In this document: piece after piece, positions 13,166 to 26,168 of the stretch | How positions within the stretch are numbered: position 1 is the stretch's first letter | How the letters are laid out: every line of letters starts with the position of its first letter | Source: Tubulanus polymorphus | Taxonomy: Eukaryota; Nemertea; Palaeonemertea; Tubulaniformes; Tubulanidae | Reading direction: 5' to 3' | DNA length: 64,000 nucleotides | Assembly (NCBI RefSeq): GCF_964204645.1 | Contig: NC_134033.1 | Location: 11,429,155-11,493,154, forward strand | Made by a program: the position numbers and the translations under genes | The notes under the pieces: generated by a model | Database searches by the model: none | Told to the model about the DNA's origin: nothing | Seen by the model: only the letters and a program-made list of their open reading frames with translations

Positions 13166-13915
13166 GAAATTTGTGGTTTGAATAGAACAGCGATCAGTGA
13201 TTGGCTGACTTGGCCATTTTGTGACACCCCGCGCGATTTAAAATGCTTGATATATTATGGGTGCTGACTAGCTTTATCTCCCGATAGCTGTCATCATAAA
13301 AGCAATTCTGTTGTTTTAGTAGCAATAAAAAGCGATAAAGATCTTGAAAGATCCCCGAAAAGTGGATGCATTACATATTTTAGGATCGTAGCTAGCTGCG
13401 CTGGCCCTCCGTTCACACACAGGCCCGAAACGTGTCGAGTCATTAACCTCATTCATTGTGTTACAATTCCTCACGGACACCGACACGACACACGATTTGC
13501 GTAGTTTACATACACACATACAGTCATTATGTTTGGTTTTATACTAATCAACACACAAAAAATAATTTGGCTCGGCAAAAAAATCCACATGTAATATAAT
13601 TATGTCTTCTACGTATATTAGGCCTACATGTATATGTCTCCTGCCAATTAAAATTGTTAGAACTTTTCATATGTTTTATATTCGATTCTTTATTGCACAA
13701 AACCAACAATGTAAAATAGGTCATGTCGGAGTAATATAGATATTTTGAATTGGATTGAATTGTAATATGTTGAGGAGTCCGAAATAACCGCTACCACTTA
13801 CAATCTAGTGTCAATCGAAAAAACTGCTGCAAAGGAACAAATAAGGGTGAAAAATATGATTTAACCGCCGTAAATTCACGATCAACGCCCGTTAACTGAA
13901 GCGCCTGGTCTCAAT

Positions 13916-16900
13916 ATGGCTGGCAACTTTTGGCAGAGTTCACATTTGTAAGTTTCAATCTTCGAAAAGAGGCGTCGATTAGAAAAACAGTAGTCTGTTT
14001 GGCCTCCGTTCACATCAATCACTCAACCATTAAACCCCTTAAATTTTCAATTATTTGTGGTTTCCATTTTCCCAGGGTTTCAGTTAATTGCACGAAATTC
14101 ACGATTTTCACTTGTAAAAGTTCCGTTCCTTAACATACATGATACATGAAAGAAATAGGTTTCCCTCTCTCTGTCTGCGTGCTGTTATATTTCATCTTCA
14201 TTCCTGAGTTCAAGTGAACTTAAGTGGAGTTAAATTATGTTTGAAGCGGACAGAGAGTAGAAAATAGTAACACAGTTTTGAGATTATTTTATGTAATAAC
14301 TTCATTTTCAAATTTGCCTCTGTCTTTCTAGTGGTACTGTAGAACTGGGTTCTGCACATGACGCTTACTTATAAAGTCTCTTTTCCAGCCAACAATGGAT
14401 ATTGGACAAACAAGATCTCGTCCGGGAACGCCAAGAAGATATCAAATCAGAAACGGACGGCGAAGAAAATTATCAGAAGATTATGATATTCTTCGCTAAT
14501 TGTAAGTTTATTCCAGCCCTTTTGATTGAGAATTCAACTCACTCAAGGTTCGAGGTTAATTGCTTGTGAGTAATAACAAAATTTAACTGAACAGAACTCC
14601 GACTAAACATTACCGCTACATGAAAAAGAGTGGATTAGGACAAGGGCTGCAGTCTTAGATGTTAAGACCCTATCCCTTTTGCCTTACAAATGTTCTTAAA
14701 AGTGATTACATTTGTATCAGTCTTATACTATCGTGAACCCTGCATTGAGACAGGAAAAAAAGAAAAGTACATTGCATTAAGTCAACGTCATAGAAAAAGT
14801 CTAAAAGTAGAGTTGAAATACTTGTAACAATCTGACGCTTTGTTTAGTTATTCAAGCTTTGGGCGAACAACTGAAAGTGCGTCAGCAAGTAATTGCCACG
14901 GCGACGTGCTACTTCAAACGATTCTATGCAAGGAACTCATTGAAATGTATTGATCCAGTTTTAATGGCTCCGACGACGATATTCTTAGCTTCCAAAGTCG
15001 AGGTGAGTAGTACTGTACCTCCTCCTATGAACTAATGACAATAACTGTGAAATCCTCACCTGGACTTTTCTTCAGTTCGACCCTATTTTCCAAAAACCTC
15101 TACAGATGTTTGCAATTTTGAATATTTGTGTTCAAAAATCCAACAGTGCCATTTCTGCGGTCGGTTAAGGGTTTCAATTCGACAGTTGATCGAGTCCTGG
15201 GTTCTACCCCTTCACAAATCTGGGTCCAGTTGTTGAACAGTTGTGACTGAAGTCAAAAAATGGTCTTGAATCTTAAGACTTGTCTGATTGTTAGTTTGGC
15301 TATAGAACTGAAATGGTCTTTGACAGGTCTTAGATCTAAGTTATGACTGTTTAACTGTCCTTGACTATGATCCACCCTGGATCTTGTTCCGCAGACTTCG
15401 TGAAATAGAATTAGTTCATTTTCAATCAGTTAATTCCGAGTCAAATCTAAATGGAACTCAGTCCCGGGTAGGAAAATTACCCGATATTTTTATGCGAGTG
15501 AATTTGAAATTTTGTTTGAATGTTGTTTTTCAGGAGTTTGGCGTGATATCTAACAATCGATTGATATCTGCTTGCGTCACTGTTGGTAAGCATTTGAAAA
15601 ATTGAATCAAGAGAAAAATTTGACGTTTAACTTATCATGGGCCTGGGTGGTTTGTTCAAAATCCTGATTGAGTGATGTCTATTACTACTGTGCAAAAAAC
15701 TCCTTTAATACGTTTCAAATTTTCCGCGTTACGATTGAAATATTTGTTGTGTTGTTGTATTTCAGTGAAGAATAAATTCCTCCACGCATTTCAACAAGAA
15801 TTCCAGTATCGTATTAGTCATGTGCTCGAATGTGAATTTTATCTACTCGAAATGATGGTTAGTAAGCGAAACTTGCTTTAAATTATGTTGTCTGGTTGAG
15901 GTCTATAGGGTTTATTCGCTAAACCGAGTCTATTCAAGTTGCTTAGAGCTTTAATCTTTCATTTCGATTCGATTCTAGGATTGCAGCCTGATTATATACC
16001 ATCCATATAGACCTTTATTGCAATATATATCCGACCTCGGTAATGAAGAAGTGCTCCTTCAACTTGCATGGTTTGTATTTCTCGGATAAACTGTCGATAA
16101 TTGTTTTCTTGTGAATAAGAATCATGTCAAAAGGCATTTCTCTAGCTACAAACTTTTATTTCTTTTACAGGCGTATTATCAATGATAGTCTCAGGACTGA
16201 TGTTTCCCTCATGTACCCACCATTCCTTATAGCTTTAGGTAAATATTCATTCTGTTTGAACTTTGAAGGTCATAAACCACCAAGGCCTCTCTTGGTACCT
16301 TATCAATAATTAACTCCTACAATTGCTGAATGGTTGTTTTAACGCAGGAATTTTATGCCATTAGTTTTGTGAAATTTGGCCCTGGACCTAGTTCCATACA
16401 TGTATTTGAAAGAAAATGTACCAATTTCAACTTGAAGTAAACTCAAGCCCACAACCGTGGAACTGGATCCCCTGCTTATTAGGCTGTTTTTGGCCAAATG
16501 CTTCTTGCAACCAAGATTGACTAGGGTTGTTACGTAGCTGAAGGCCACCATCTATTCTTGTTTTAAACTTTCCTCACAGTGACTTTACAAAGTCATCATG
16601 AATTTTGTCGAAATGAACATGAACGTGTATTGATCATCTTACAGCGTGTTTGTACATGGCATGTGTGATACAAAACAAGGACCACAAAAACTGGTTCGCC
16701 GAATTAAGCGTCGACTTAGACAAGGTATGATATTAGCTGGTATTTGAAAGCAACAAAATGTTCAAGGTCCTAGCCAAGCCCGTATCTAGGGAGGCTTTTG
16801 TAGCTTCGAACGAATGTGTCTCTTTTTCGATATCATTCCTGCTCAGAAAAAAATCAGGGAAAGTTCGAGGAATTTGGAATTTTTTTAAATTTGAGATACC

Positions 16901-17827
16901 GACCGATTTGTTATTTTTTCAGGTGCTCGAGATTACCAAATACATACTTCAGTTGTATGATCTGTGGAAAAGTTACGACGAAAAGAAAGAAATAGCCAGT
17001 CTTCTGTCAAAAATCACGAAACCTCGGTGAGCATTCCGTCATTTATCCCTCTTACGTACAACTTTCCTATTGAATATTGAATATATGGAAAGTACTGTAC
17101 TGATATACGGATAACTTGCGCTTTCCTACTTTTGATGCGATTACTGGACACTAATTGTTTTAAAACGATGCACATGGAGGGATCAAATTACCAGCGTCAT
17201 GAACTTAATATTATGTAGTAGTAGTAGTAGTAGTGGCAGTAGTTTATTCTTTAACAATGTGTGTACTACACTTGTATGACAGATAATCAAAATAACAAAT
17301 CTTAACAAAATAATTTAATACAAAATTACATGTTGAAAAAACAGGAATATCAAGTTGATGGGGTAGCTATATTTACTCGGTTTCGTCGCCTCGAAGCATT
17401 CTCCGTCTTCTGAACATTGAAATCAAATATCTTCCAATTATGCAGGCACAACTAATCTACTGCCACAAGCCCTTCAAACATCACCTGTCTTTTCTTTATT
17501 AGTCCAGACCTCACATACGGTTCTTATCCTCACTTTTGATTGAAATTGATCTATAAACCAGTAGTTATTGGTACACGTTCTTAAAATTCATCTCATACTA
17601 TAATGGTGAATATCTGAGGTGTTGGTTTCAAGCTTTAGTTTTAGAGTACAGAAGAAACGGCTTCAATACCGTGGCCAAGATGTCCTTAAATAAATAACAG
17701 GGTCGATCCCTATTTTAAGATCAAAAAGAAAATAAGACAAAATTGTATTTTTCATGTAACTAATGTTTTTTTTTTCAGGCCGGCTCCAGAAACTCAACAA
17801 ACGCAGAACCAACAACCGGTGCAATGA
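13916..17827 (+). CDS. CCNC: Cyclin C
   Basis: Eleven exons join in phase to a 278-aa protein: 13916-13947, 14389-14501, 14848-15002, 15534-15585, 15766-15857, 15979-16070, 16171-16238, 16645-16724, 16923-17026 and 17779-17827 account for ten blocks by my count; junctions all use GT-AG. The start MAGNFWQSSH is the near-invariant cyclin C N-terminus. The two cyclin folds follow, with landmarks LKVRQQVIATATCYFKRFYA, CIDPVLMAPTTIFLASKVEE, LECEFYLLEMMDC and YHPYRPLLQY. The C-terminus is a short Pro/Gln-rich tail, matching the usual length of about 280 aa. Cyclin C pairs with CDK8/CDK19 in the Mediator kinase module in the nucleus and controls RNA polymerase II transcription. No frame break or missing core motif is seen. 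Confidence 0.97.
17216..17340. repeat. (TAG)n microsatellite with adjoining retroposon-like sequence
   Basis: A run of TAG/AGT triplets at 17216-17243 is followed by TTTATTCTTTAACAATGTG and AT-rich sequence, all in the last cyclin C intron. The arrangement resembles the reverse of a retroposon 3' tail ending in a triplet repeat. Confidence 0.4.
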
Positions 17828-18230
17828 TACATCATCTACCTCGCGCGCCGTCGAACCAAATAGATAAAAAAGACGACTTTTTTGTGAATTCCACTAAATT
17901 GTTGCTCAAAATACGATATACCGAATGCATGCATCAGCTTTAGTGGTCAGAGTCTCTGATAGATTGTAGTGACAGTTGAATAAGAAATGAAATGAAAGTA
18001 GGCCCTATGTCTACTCTATACGAGAGCTATTCGCTTAATTCATAGAATATTCACGAACTAAAGTACGTAAGAATTTAAATCTAAAACCTTAAACCTAGAA
18101 CCCAAATTGAACCCAATGGACGTACACATGTGCCCAATTATTCTGGAGATAGGGTTTTTTTACTGCAGCTATGAATCTGCAGTCCGTACAAACACTGTGA
18201 CATTCGATACTTCGCCATTCTTACATTTTT

Positions 18231-19488
18231 AGCCCACTTGGGACTTTAGTCCCAGCGGGCTTTTGCGTTCACTTGTCGTCCGTCCGTTCGTCCGTCCGTC
18301 GGTAGACGGAATCCAGTTATTTTGGGAAGTTTTGAAGACGCTTCAAGGTAATGTCTTGATATTTGGGTTACACATGTATCCACCCTAGACACATCTTCAG
18401 CCCAAAAACTGGCCCTGTCAGATTCAAGATGGCCGACTGGCAGCCATTGTTGTTCGCCAAAATCAGCACTTTTTACACATTTTTGAACTTTTTGAGGGAA
18501 ATTTTGAAGACCCTTTGATCAATTACCTTGATCTTTTGGATATATGTGAATTCCCCCAGGGCCCATCAGCATAACAAAAATTGGGTCGATCGGACTCAAG
18601 ATGGCCGTCCTATGACCTTTTCAGTGCCCAAAAATGTTAATTTTGGCCCAAATTAGCTTCCTACTGGTTTATCATTTCTCATTGCAATTTGTGATGGGTA
18701 TTCTTTGGAAAGGGATGTTTTATACCTGAGACAGGTATTTTTCATCAGCCAATTATGACGCAATTGGCGGCCATCTTGGTGTCAGCAGTACTCATTTGTA
18801 AGTGGGAAAAAGTTTTTCCACATTATATTGATACCTAAGCGTATTTTGTTACCACAATCATTTAGAAACTTGTAGCTCATAACGTGTTCTATGATTGTGG
18901 TGAGTTTCAAGGTCATTGGTTTTTGTATATGGCCACCAGGGGGCGTTGAATAATGCAATATCTTAGTATTTCTATATTATATTCGTATCAATGCATATTT
19001 TGTAACCACAATCAATTGCAAAGTTGTAGCTCATGACATCATCTATGATTGTGGCAAGTTTTAAGGCCATTAGTTATTCTATATGGTCACCAGGGGGCGT
19101 TGAATAGTAGAATAACTTAGTATTTCCTTATTATATTGGTACCTAGGCATATTTTGTTACCATGATCAATTACAAAGTTATAGTTCGTGACATGTTCTAT
19201 GATTGTGGTGAGTTTCAAGGTCATTGGGTTTTGAATATTGTCACCAGGGGGCGTTGAATAGTAGAATAACTTAGTATTTCCATATTAAAGTGGTAACGAG
19301 GCATATTTTGTTATCACAATCAATTACAAAATCGTAGCTGCTGACATGTTCTATGATTGTGGTGAGTTTCAAGGTCATTGGATTCTGTATATGGTCACCA
19401 GGGGGCGTTGAATATTGAAATTGTTAGATTGTTGAGCATTTGGAACCACTTCCCAAGTGGGCATGGTGTCCCTGGACCCCTAGTTTTT
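18231..19488. mobile_element. Pearl-like/Helitron-like non-autonomous element
   Basis: The element starts with AGCCCACTTGGGACTTTAGT, which forms a GGGAC/GTCCC hairpin. A (CCGT)n tetranucleotide run follows at about 18278-18300, then a unique segment, a 154-bp tandem core (18805-19420) and a right end containing the inverse TCCCAAGTGGGC. It finishes with a short hairpin and CTAG before a T run. The left flank, tetranucleotide run, tandem core of about 150-160 bp and right flank match the published plan of bivalve 'pearl' elements, which are related to non-autonomous Helitrons. No protein is encoded. Confidence 0.6.
18805..19420 (+). repeat. 154-bp tandem repeat, four copies, each with a CTCF-like motif
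   Basis: The block CACCAGGGGGCGTTGAATA recurs with its start at 18933, 19087, 19241 and 19395 (counting one base earlier), an exact 154-bp period. Each unit also holds TTCTATGATTGTGGTGAGTT-like and ATTTTGTTACCACAATCA-like blocks. The copies differ by scattered substitutions. Confidence 0.9.
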
Positions 19489-19524
19489 CACCTGAGACAC
19501 TTTTTCCTACGAAAGCTCATCCTC

Positions 19525-19858
19525 CCTCGGCAGGAATTCGGACCTGATGGCATCGCTTCACTCGGCCACGGCACGAACCCCTGCCACAGTAGACTGGGTG
19601 TGCAAGTACATGCGTAGCTTTGCCGCACGAAAACTTACGGCACCAATCATATTGCTGATTTTATAATCACTGTGGTAAATTTCACGGAAGAACTATAAAT
19701 GGGAAAACCCGGGCTAAAATAAAACGGGATATCTGATTGGCTAATAATGACATCATCTAAGCTGCGCATGTAGCTGCGCCCTCGGTCTATTGTGGCAGGG
19801 TTTCGTACCGCTGCGATTCTCGATGCCATCAGGTTTCGAATCTCTGCCAGGGGAGAAT
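19525..19858. repeat. Inverted repeat with about 90-100 bp arms
   Basis: The left arm (about 19525-19620) contains ACCTGATGGCATCG and CCCTGCCACAGTAGAC. The right arm (about 19759-19858) contains the reverse complements CGATGCCATCAGGT and GTCTATTGTGGCAGGG. About 140 bp separates them. It looks like a MITE or fold-back element adjacent to the pearl-like element. Confidence 0.75.
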
Positions 19859-20708
19859 GCAAAATCTAGACAAACAGTTAGTTATTTTATTGAAAAAAAG
19901 CCATGCAATGGAAATCCAGACTGCAGATTTATGCCTGATTTAAGTCTGACTGACTCAAGCGTAGTAGACATTGCTGTGATAATAGTTACATACCTGCCAA
20001 CAAGTATTGAGTTGATGTGTGTGATGAAGATTATGTATTATTATCAAGCTTCTATTGAATGTGGATGTCATACAGTAGACTGTGTCTAACGCAGTGGCCG
20101 TCTATTCCGAATTCAGACAAATTCCGAAGATCTATACGAGTATTTGTCTATGCTGCATGTCCCGGCATTAACAGCTATAGATGGAGTCTACTGAACACAT
20201 ATTTTTTATACGTCTGTAGGGATTGAATGTTTTAGGATGCTTTTGTGTTTGATTCTTGCAAGAGTAACGAACGTGGAATATTTTACTACTGTTCAAGTTG
20301 GTTATAAGCACGCCACCATTCGTACCAAGAAAAAAATTAAATGTTTCTTATAACAGACTAATTTGAAATATTGATGGAATAAATGGGTTTAAAATGTCTC
20401 AATCAGGATAAATGGAAAGTTCTTGTCTTGAATGGTTTGCTAAAAGATTTTGAAATATTTAAGAGCAATCTATTGTGATTCATAAAAGAATTCAGATCAA
20501 ACATCCGACTTGCACCGCACAATACAGTAGTTGGTACGTGTGTTCATATCCTGCGTGTGTATTTTCTGGTGTCAACGTGCTCGATGTCCTTCGACCTGAT
20601 TCATTGATGTTTCTTAATTTATACTGATTATGTATCAAAAATATAGGAGGTGAATGTAAAACATTGTGTATACTTGTAAATATTGTACATCTATTCTAAA
20701 CCAATAAA

Positions 20709-22324
20709 AAAAACTTAAACTCAATTTATTCAGTGAATAGCTTTTATCTATTTCTTCTTGATGTATCGGAATGAACCCTGAATATCCGTTTAAGATGGAA
20801 GATAGTGGCTGTACCAGGGTTCGATCTATGCATAAAAGCCACTTATACTAAGCATATCTGAAATTTCGCTTGCCCCCTGAAAAATCTACTTGCCAGTCCG
20901 ATTGGTGGCACATTCATCCGTTGTATCGAGTGGGAAAAAAGCTTTGAGACATAAAATTGCACTATCGTTTACATTGTTTAACAAGTTTCACAAAAACGAT
21001 ATAAAAACCCCGATCATGGGCCGATAATGATAATCTATCTGTGTATATGGCATAGATGTACATGTGAAATGATCATAGAAAAGGTCAAGATAATGAAATT
21101 GATCAAGACACGAGCTGACACAACAATTGAAATCATCTCTAGCCCCTCAAAGAACTAGACAGTTATCATTTCTATATGGTACTTAAATGCTGGAGGGTAA
21201 GTAAGTAAAATTGCAGCAGAGATCCCTCCCTGTAACGATAATATTCATAACCGCATGTTATTATCATATCGGGCTAGTTGTTTACGTTTACTGTAAGATT
21301 TAGTCCCAGTGTGTCATTCGAATTGGAAACTGAGACCAGTTTCAGCCAAACGATCGGCGTGAATTTTATCAACATTTTCGCATTGCTCGACTGCAAAAAA
21401 GTTTTTCCAGTCTCAGATTTTTCCTCTACGAATTAACGGGGTTATTTGATTAACCTGGTAATCTGTTAGGCGAAAATTAGTCATCGGATTGCCTTTCATT
21501 CTTTCAAAACTCGTCTGTTTTATAATATCTTATCGGTGGACAGAGTTCCAGTCTCCGAGGTGGATATAACGAAAAGACCAATGTAGGTCCTTTCTACTGA
21601 CTGACAAATACTTAGACAGATGATGGAATAGCTGCCAAAACTAGGAAGAGACAAACTTCTAACAGAGACAAAATTTATTTTTCGCAAACTTTTCTGGATT
21701 TTCGAACATAAATCCACCCAAACTGGTTTGGTAGTACGACAAAACCGGTTTTATTGGGAACATTTTGATACTTGTTTCACTTCCGTATTCAACGTATTAA
21801 TAAACGGCATTATTCAACGATTCCGATAGAACCAAACTAATGCAATAAATATCGTAAAAGCAGCGTTAGTCTATACATTGACAGAGCTGACTTAAAAAAT
21901 ATAATCCGAATTTCATATGTCGCTATTATCAAATTAAAATTCAGTGAAATTATCGTTAGCGCTACCACACGCTTACGATACACATGTGCGCGTGCTCTAC
22001 AATGTTAACTGTTAGTATTGCAATAGTTATGAAGTAGGTCAGCCTAGTGGTTTTTGACCACATGATCGACGCCGCCCCGGCTTTTTAGATACGAATTTGA
22101 ACGTTCGTACGGCATAAGATATGTATGTACCGGTACTCATCGTTTATAAAAGGAATGGAGTAAAAATTTCGTATTCCCGTCGCGCGTAACAAATAGTCAC
22201 TAGCAACCAGAAATAATAACCGGTCGCAGAACAACTGATCATTCGTATGTGACAATTCCGTTTGACATTCGTTACATTCAGTCATTTTTATGATAACAAT
22301 TTAATCTTCAACAGTAAAAAAAAT
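20709..22324. other. Intergenic region; 5' flank of the transporter gene
   Basis: I see no coding exon, RNA gene or clear repeat here. The last few hundred bases should contain the promoter and 5' UTR of the transporter gene starting at 22325, but no TATA box is obvious. Confidence 0.5.
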
Positions 22325-25300
22325 ATGGCTTCGACCGAAAAGCAGGATGATAAATTTGAGGAAGAATTTAAAGAGCCAGGTAGAATTGAAGGATGTTGTT
22401 TAGTGGTGGCAGCGGCAGGGATTGTGATGCTAATCGGTGGAATGCAAAATACTACGGGGATTCTAGTAGTGGAATGGGTGGAATACTTCAATACTGGATA
22501 TACGATAGTTTCGTGGATAGGAGCAAGCGGTGGATTAACTCTGACATTTGGTAATACATTTTTGATAGCCGTGATGCGCAATTAGCTCAATTTCATGAAA
22601 GATTTTATAAGCTTAAAGTTCGAACTGCTGTCCTAATTGAAAACATGAAGCTGAAACTAGCAAAGAAAAAAATTCGTGAGCCCAGACCCAGGAACAGCTT
22701 AGCTTAATATTTCATTCTTTGAATACGCATGAATGAATATCACATACAGTGAAAGTCTGTTATAAAGCTGTCGTCCATTTAAATACCACTGCTTTCTTAA
22801 CACCAACATTTTTCAGCGAACAAATCTGCTCAATCTCACTCAAATTCGATAAAAATACCATTCTTTATACCGCCGATTTCGTTATAACGACATGCTTTCC
22901 ATTGGTCCCAACACTGGCATTATAAAGGAATTTTACTGTACATGTGTATTATAAATTGTGAAATTGTCTTTCGTATTTGGTTATCGTGGTACGAAATTTT
23001 CATGTCCAAATTATAATTTCAGCTCCTATTGCCGGTGTAGTGATAAAGAGATTTGGATTAAGACGATGTTTAGTCAGTTCTGCTATCGTGAGCTGTTCGG
23101 CGATTTGTGGTTCGGCTTTTTCTACAAAGCTATGGCACATGTACATTCTATGGATGATCTCAGGTTATGACATTTTGTTCGACGAATATGAATGATTTTT
23201 GTTTAAGGTTTTATATCAACACATGGCGCACGTGTCTAATCTATTTTCAAATATAAGCCTATTATATGTAAGTCGCTTACACCTTGCAGTGATTATCTTG
23301 ACAAACTCGAAGCTTATGCGTAAAGCAGTTTCTATCTCATCAATAGGAAAAAACCTCGAACCTGCCAACAATGTCATGCATGGCGTTCATTGGGTTTGAG
23401 GGACGAAAATTCTGAATAATTAGCTTGGCTCAGTTTCGTAGATTTGAGGGCAGAGTAATCCAACTACCCATAACTTGAACAAACTGTTTAATGTAAAACG
23501 AAAGAAAACACTAATCAATTTGTGTAAATTCATTAGAGTCTGTACCCGTGTCTAGTGGAAAACCTCTCTCTGTAAACCGTATCCCCAACGACTCCAATGT
23601 CGATGCTGCAACCAAATTTAATCTATATATGATAACTCTGTACCGCATTTATTTTTGTATTTGAATGTATTTGTAATTGTACATTGCAAATTTTCTTTGT
23701 GAACGATAAATGAAATGATGATGATGAAGTAATTCCTGGGGACATTTTGAAATTACGTCAATTAATTGCGATAGATTCTTACTGTTACCGTTGTAGTTGT
23801 CGCACCCGGGTTGAAAATCTCCGAGTAACTCTGATACTCAGACTTTGAAACCGGACTCTCTTTTTCTTAAACGACACACATTCGATAATTTCTATTTTTC
23901 TTTCAGGGTTCGTAAGTATATTTCATTTCGGACCCGTTGTAGCCTACGTTCTGGTCAGATTTCGTCGATACAGATCAATAGCGAACGCTTTCGTCGTGTC
24001 AGCGGCAACATTGGGAACTTTCATCTACGGCGTCATAATGAACACGTTAATCGAAATTTATACTTGGCGAGGAGCGGTTCTCATAACTGGTGCCATGACT
24101 CTAAATGTGATTCCTTGCAGTTTAGTTCTTCGCAAATGGAACAGACCGCGTTGTAAAGAAGACGTACTTTTAGATAACAACGAGGAAGAAGTTCGCGATC
24201 GTGGTGATTCAGATAACACGCAAATGCATTTGGGAACTGATACGAATACGGAGACACCTACGGAGAGATGTTCAGGATGTAGTGGCTCAGACAGTGAAGT
24301 ATTGAAACAACCAGCTTTATTGGGACTAATTTTACCGGTGCTTTTCTTAAGTATGTCGGTGTCTATTTTATATGTGCATACAGTTTCCGGCTTCATGGAT
24401 GTATGCAAACTGGATTTAGAAAACGCCAGATATCTGGTGCCCTGTTTGGGAGCTAGTATCACCGTAAGTCGGTTTGTCGTATCTACTATCTCGCAACATC
24501 CCCGTGTTGATACATTCACTCTGTTCCTAATGGCAAATGTTTTACTAAGCGTTACGGTGGCGCTAATTCCTGTATTCGAAGGATTTACAGCCGCTGTGGT
24601 TTTAGTTGTAATAATTGGAGTTGGTTTGTCAGCATTTGGTGGAATCACTCATCTTGTTATTGCCGAGATTATAGATGATAAACATATTCATATGGCCGTA
24701 CAATACATGTTTTTACCGGCAGGAATTGGGTACATGATCGGTGCTCCAATAATCGGTAAGGCTACCCAAGTGAATTGGAACATGAACACCAATTACATGA
24801 TCCAGTATCGATATTTCCAATAAATGCACTTAATTTGAAAGTAAATTCTGTAAATTCAACCGATCATCTGGTAGTAAAAGTGCTTTTTCAATTTCAAGAC
24901 TGATCTTAATTTGGCTGTTATATCGTAGACCCGTCGCTACGACCTGATATCTAAAGCGGAAACTCGAAGTACATCAAATAATAACATAAAAACCCACTAT
25001 CTACAAATTAAAAGAATTTGAAAACAAGAATTTATTTATTCGAAAAATCTAAAATATATAGAATACACGACGTTTCGATCTCACCCTAGAGATCATCGTC
25101 AGGTGTGAGAAATAGACTAAAAACAGGGATATATATACAGAGGAGAACAGATTAATTGAGTAAAGTGAATGATTAAATAATAAGTGTTTGGCAAGGCATG
25201 AAGTAATGTACTTAGAAAGAAGGGAATTGTGCGGAGAAATGCCATTATTTGAATTGGTACTAATATCTGAGTGACGAGAATTAGGGCAGACTCAACTATG

Positions 25301-25624
25301 TGGCGTTTAGTGTAATTGCTGGAAGTACATCAATTCATATCATACTCGAAGTACATCAATTCACATGATACTTCATAATATGTATACTTTGCAATTAATG
25401 CGAATCCAATGATTTATCGATTTTCAGGTTGGTTGTATGACGCTACTGGGAACTACATCTATTCATTTGAATTAACTGCAGTTTTAGTCGCCTTCAGTGT
25501 GCTGACAATTCTGCCATTCTGGATCAAACATTTCCGTTCATTATCGAGTGAAAATTTATCGAAAGAAATCTGTCGTATCCGTCCAGCCCGAGGACACCCA
25601 GCGGATGATATCAAAATCACATAG
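22325..25624 (+). CDS. Monocarboxylate transporter-like MFS protein (SLC16-type)
   Basis: Four exons join in phase to 470 codons: 22325-22550, 23023-23163, 23907-24755 and 25428-25624 (TAG). The ATG at 22325 has a good context (A at -3, G at +4); an in-frame ATG at 22262 would add 21 residues with no family support. The protein has about 12 hydrophobic segments in two halves, separated by an acidic, hydrophilic loop (about residues 180-225). The MFS loop motif between helices 2 and 3 is visible as GVVIKRFGLRR. The usual SLC16 signature before helix 1 (acidic-Gly-Gly-Trp-Gly-Trp type) is degenerate here, reading RIEGCCLVV. Members carry lactate, pyruvate, other monocarboxylates or aromatic amino acids across the plasma membrane. 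The degenerate signature means substrate cannot be inferred. The third intron carries a Penelope terminus (25010-25310). Confidence 0.85.
23560..23740 (+). mobile_element. Retroposon 3'-tail-like sequence
   Basis: A stretch in the second transporter intron ends GATAAATGAAATGATGATGA, like the simple-repeat tails of non-LTR retroposons, preceded by TTTGTATTTGAATGTATTTG. No boundaries or target duplication could be defined. Confidence 0.3.
25010..25310 (-). mobile_element. Penelope-like element terminus with hammerhead-like hairpin
   Basis: On the minus strand the sequence contains CTGACGA (25102 to 25096), T, a GATCTC/GAGATC stem with loop TAGGGT, then GAAACG (to 25071). This is the same arrangement as at 61923-61954. 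The AT-rich sequence beyond it (GTTCTCCTCTGTATATATAT and onward, minus strand) is similar to the fragments at 41390-41600 and 54605-54805. It is an old, non-coding end fragment in the third transporter intron. Confidence 0.65.
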
Positions 25625-26168
25625 ATGCAACGGTTAAACAGCTGAAAGCTCCAAAATAGCTACAGATAGATCGTTGGTCGAGAAAAAGGTCTCTCCAAGA
25701 AATACAAGACACACCTGCTTTGTTGGTTAGGTGTTGGTTTGTCGGGCAAAGTTTCTCCTGTAGGTGGGCTCTAATATTAAAATGTTTGTTGGATCGGGCG
25801 AAAATCTAACGCCTGGGGTTGGGATGCGTTTTGTCCCGTCTTCCATATATATATTGACAACCAATTATTTTGCACAATATTCTGTTAATTACAAGAAATA
25901 TTTTGTGTGTAGAAAAATAAAGCATATCAATATCATATCAACCGATGTTGACATTGATTGGTGGATCATCTGCAAGTACCTTCCGTGGAATCATCGTGGC
26001 TCCCTCCTGTGTGTTCAATACAATCAGCGACTCGCGCTGCAGCTTTCCGCGTTAAGGGCGCCAAAACGCCAGAACGCCTAAACGAAATAAAAACGTCAAA
26101 TTTTCTTAAAAAATCCGTTTTGGCGTACCAAAACAAAGAAAATTCCGTTTTGGCGCCCCAAACGAACT
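25625..26168. other. Transporter 3' flank up to the left edge of the duplication array
   Basis: An AATAAA lies near 25916 (AGAAAAATAAAGC), a plausible polyadenylation signal for the transporter. At about 26050-26165 is a GGCGCCAAAACG-type repetitive stretch. Similarity to the other array copies begins at about 26169 (CACCTGGAACAATC). Confidence 0.5.

Larger units (their letters stand above)
8346..13915. other. Intergenic region without a recognisable protein gene
   Basis: No reading frame resembles a known protein. The region holds decayed tandem and inverted repeats (listed separately), several possible splice sites and several AATAAA signals. One possible core promoter is a TATAAA-like box near 9398, followed by a TGACGT motif. 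A minus-strand frame of 89 codons (8278-8547) and a hydrophobic + strand frame from 9712 are present, but nothing supports them beyond being open. A spliced non-coding transcript is possible; the cyclin C promoter must lie at the right end, just before 13916. Confidence 0.4.
17828..20708 (+). other. Probable cyclin C 3' flank/UTR with inserted repeats
   Basis: Sequence after the cyclin C stop lacks another gene. It contains the pearl-like element (18231-19488) and an inverted repeat (19525-19858). A strong AATAAA lies at 20703-20708 after a TGTA-rich stretch; whether the cyclin C message really reaches this site cannot be decided from sequence alone. Confidence 0.4.
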
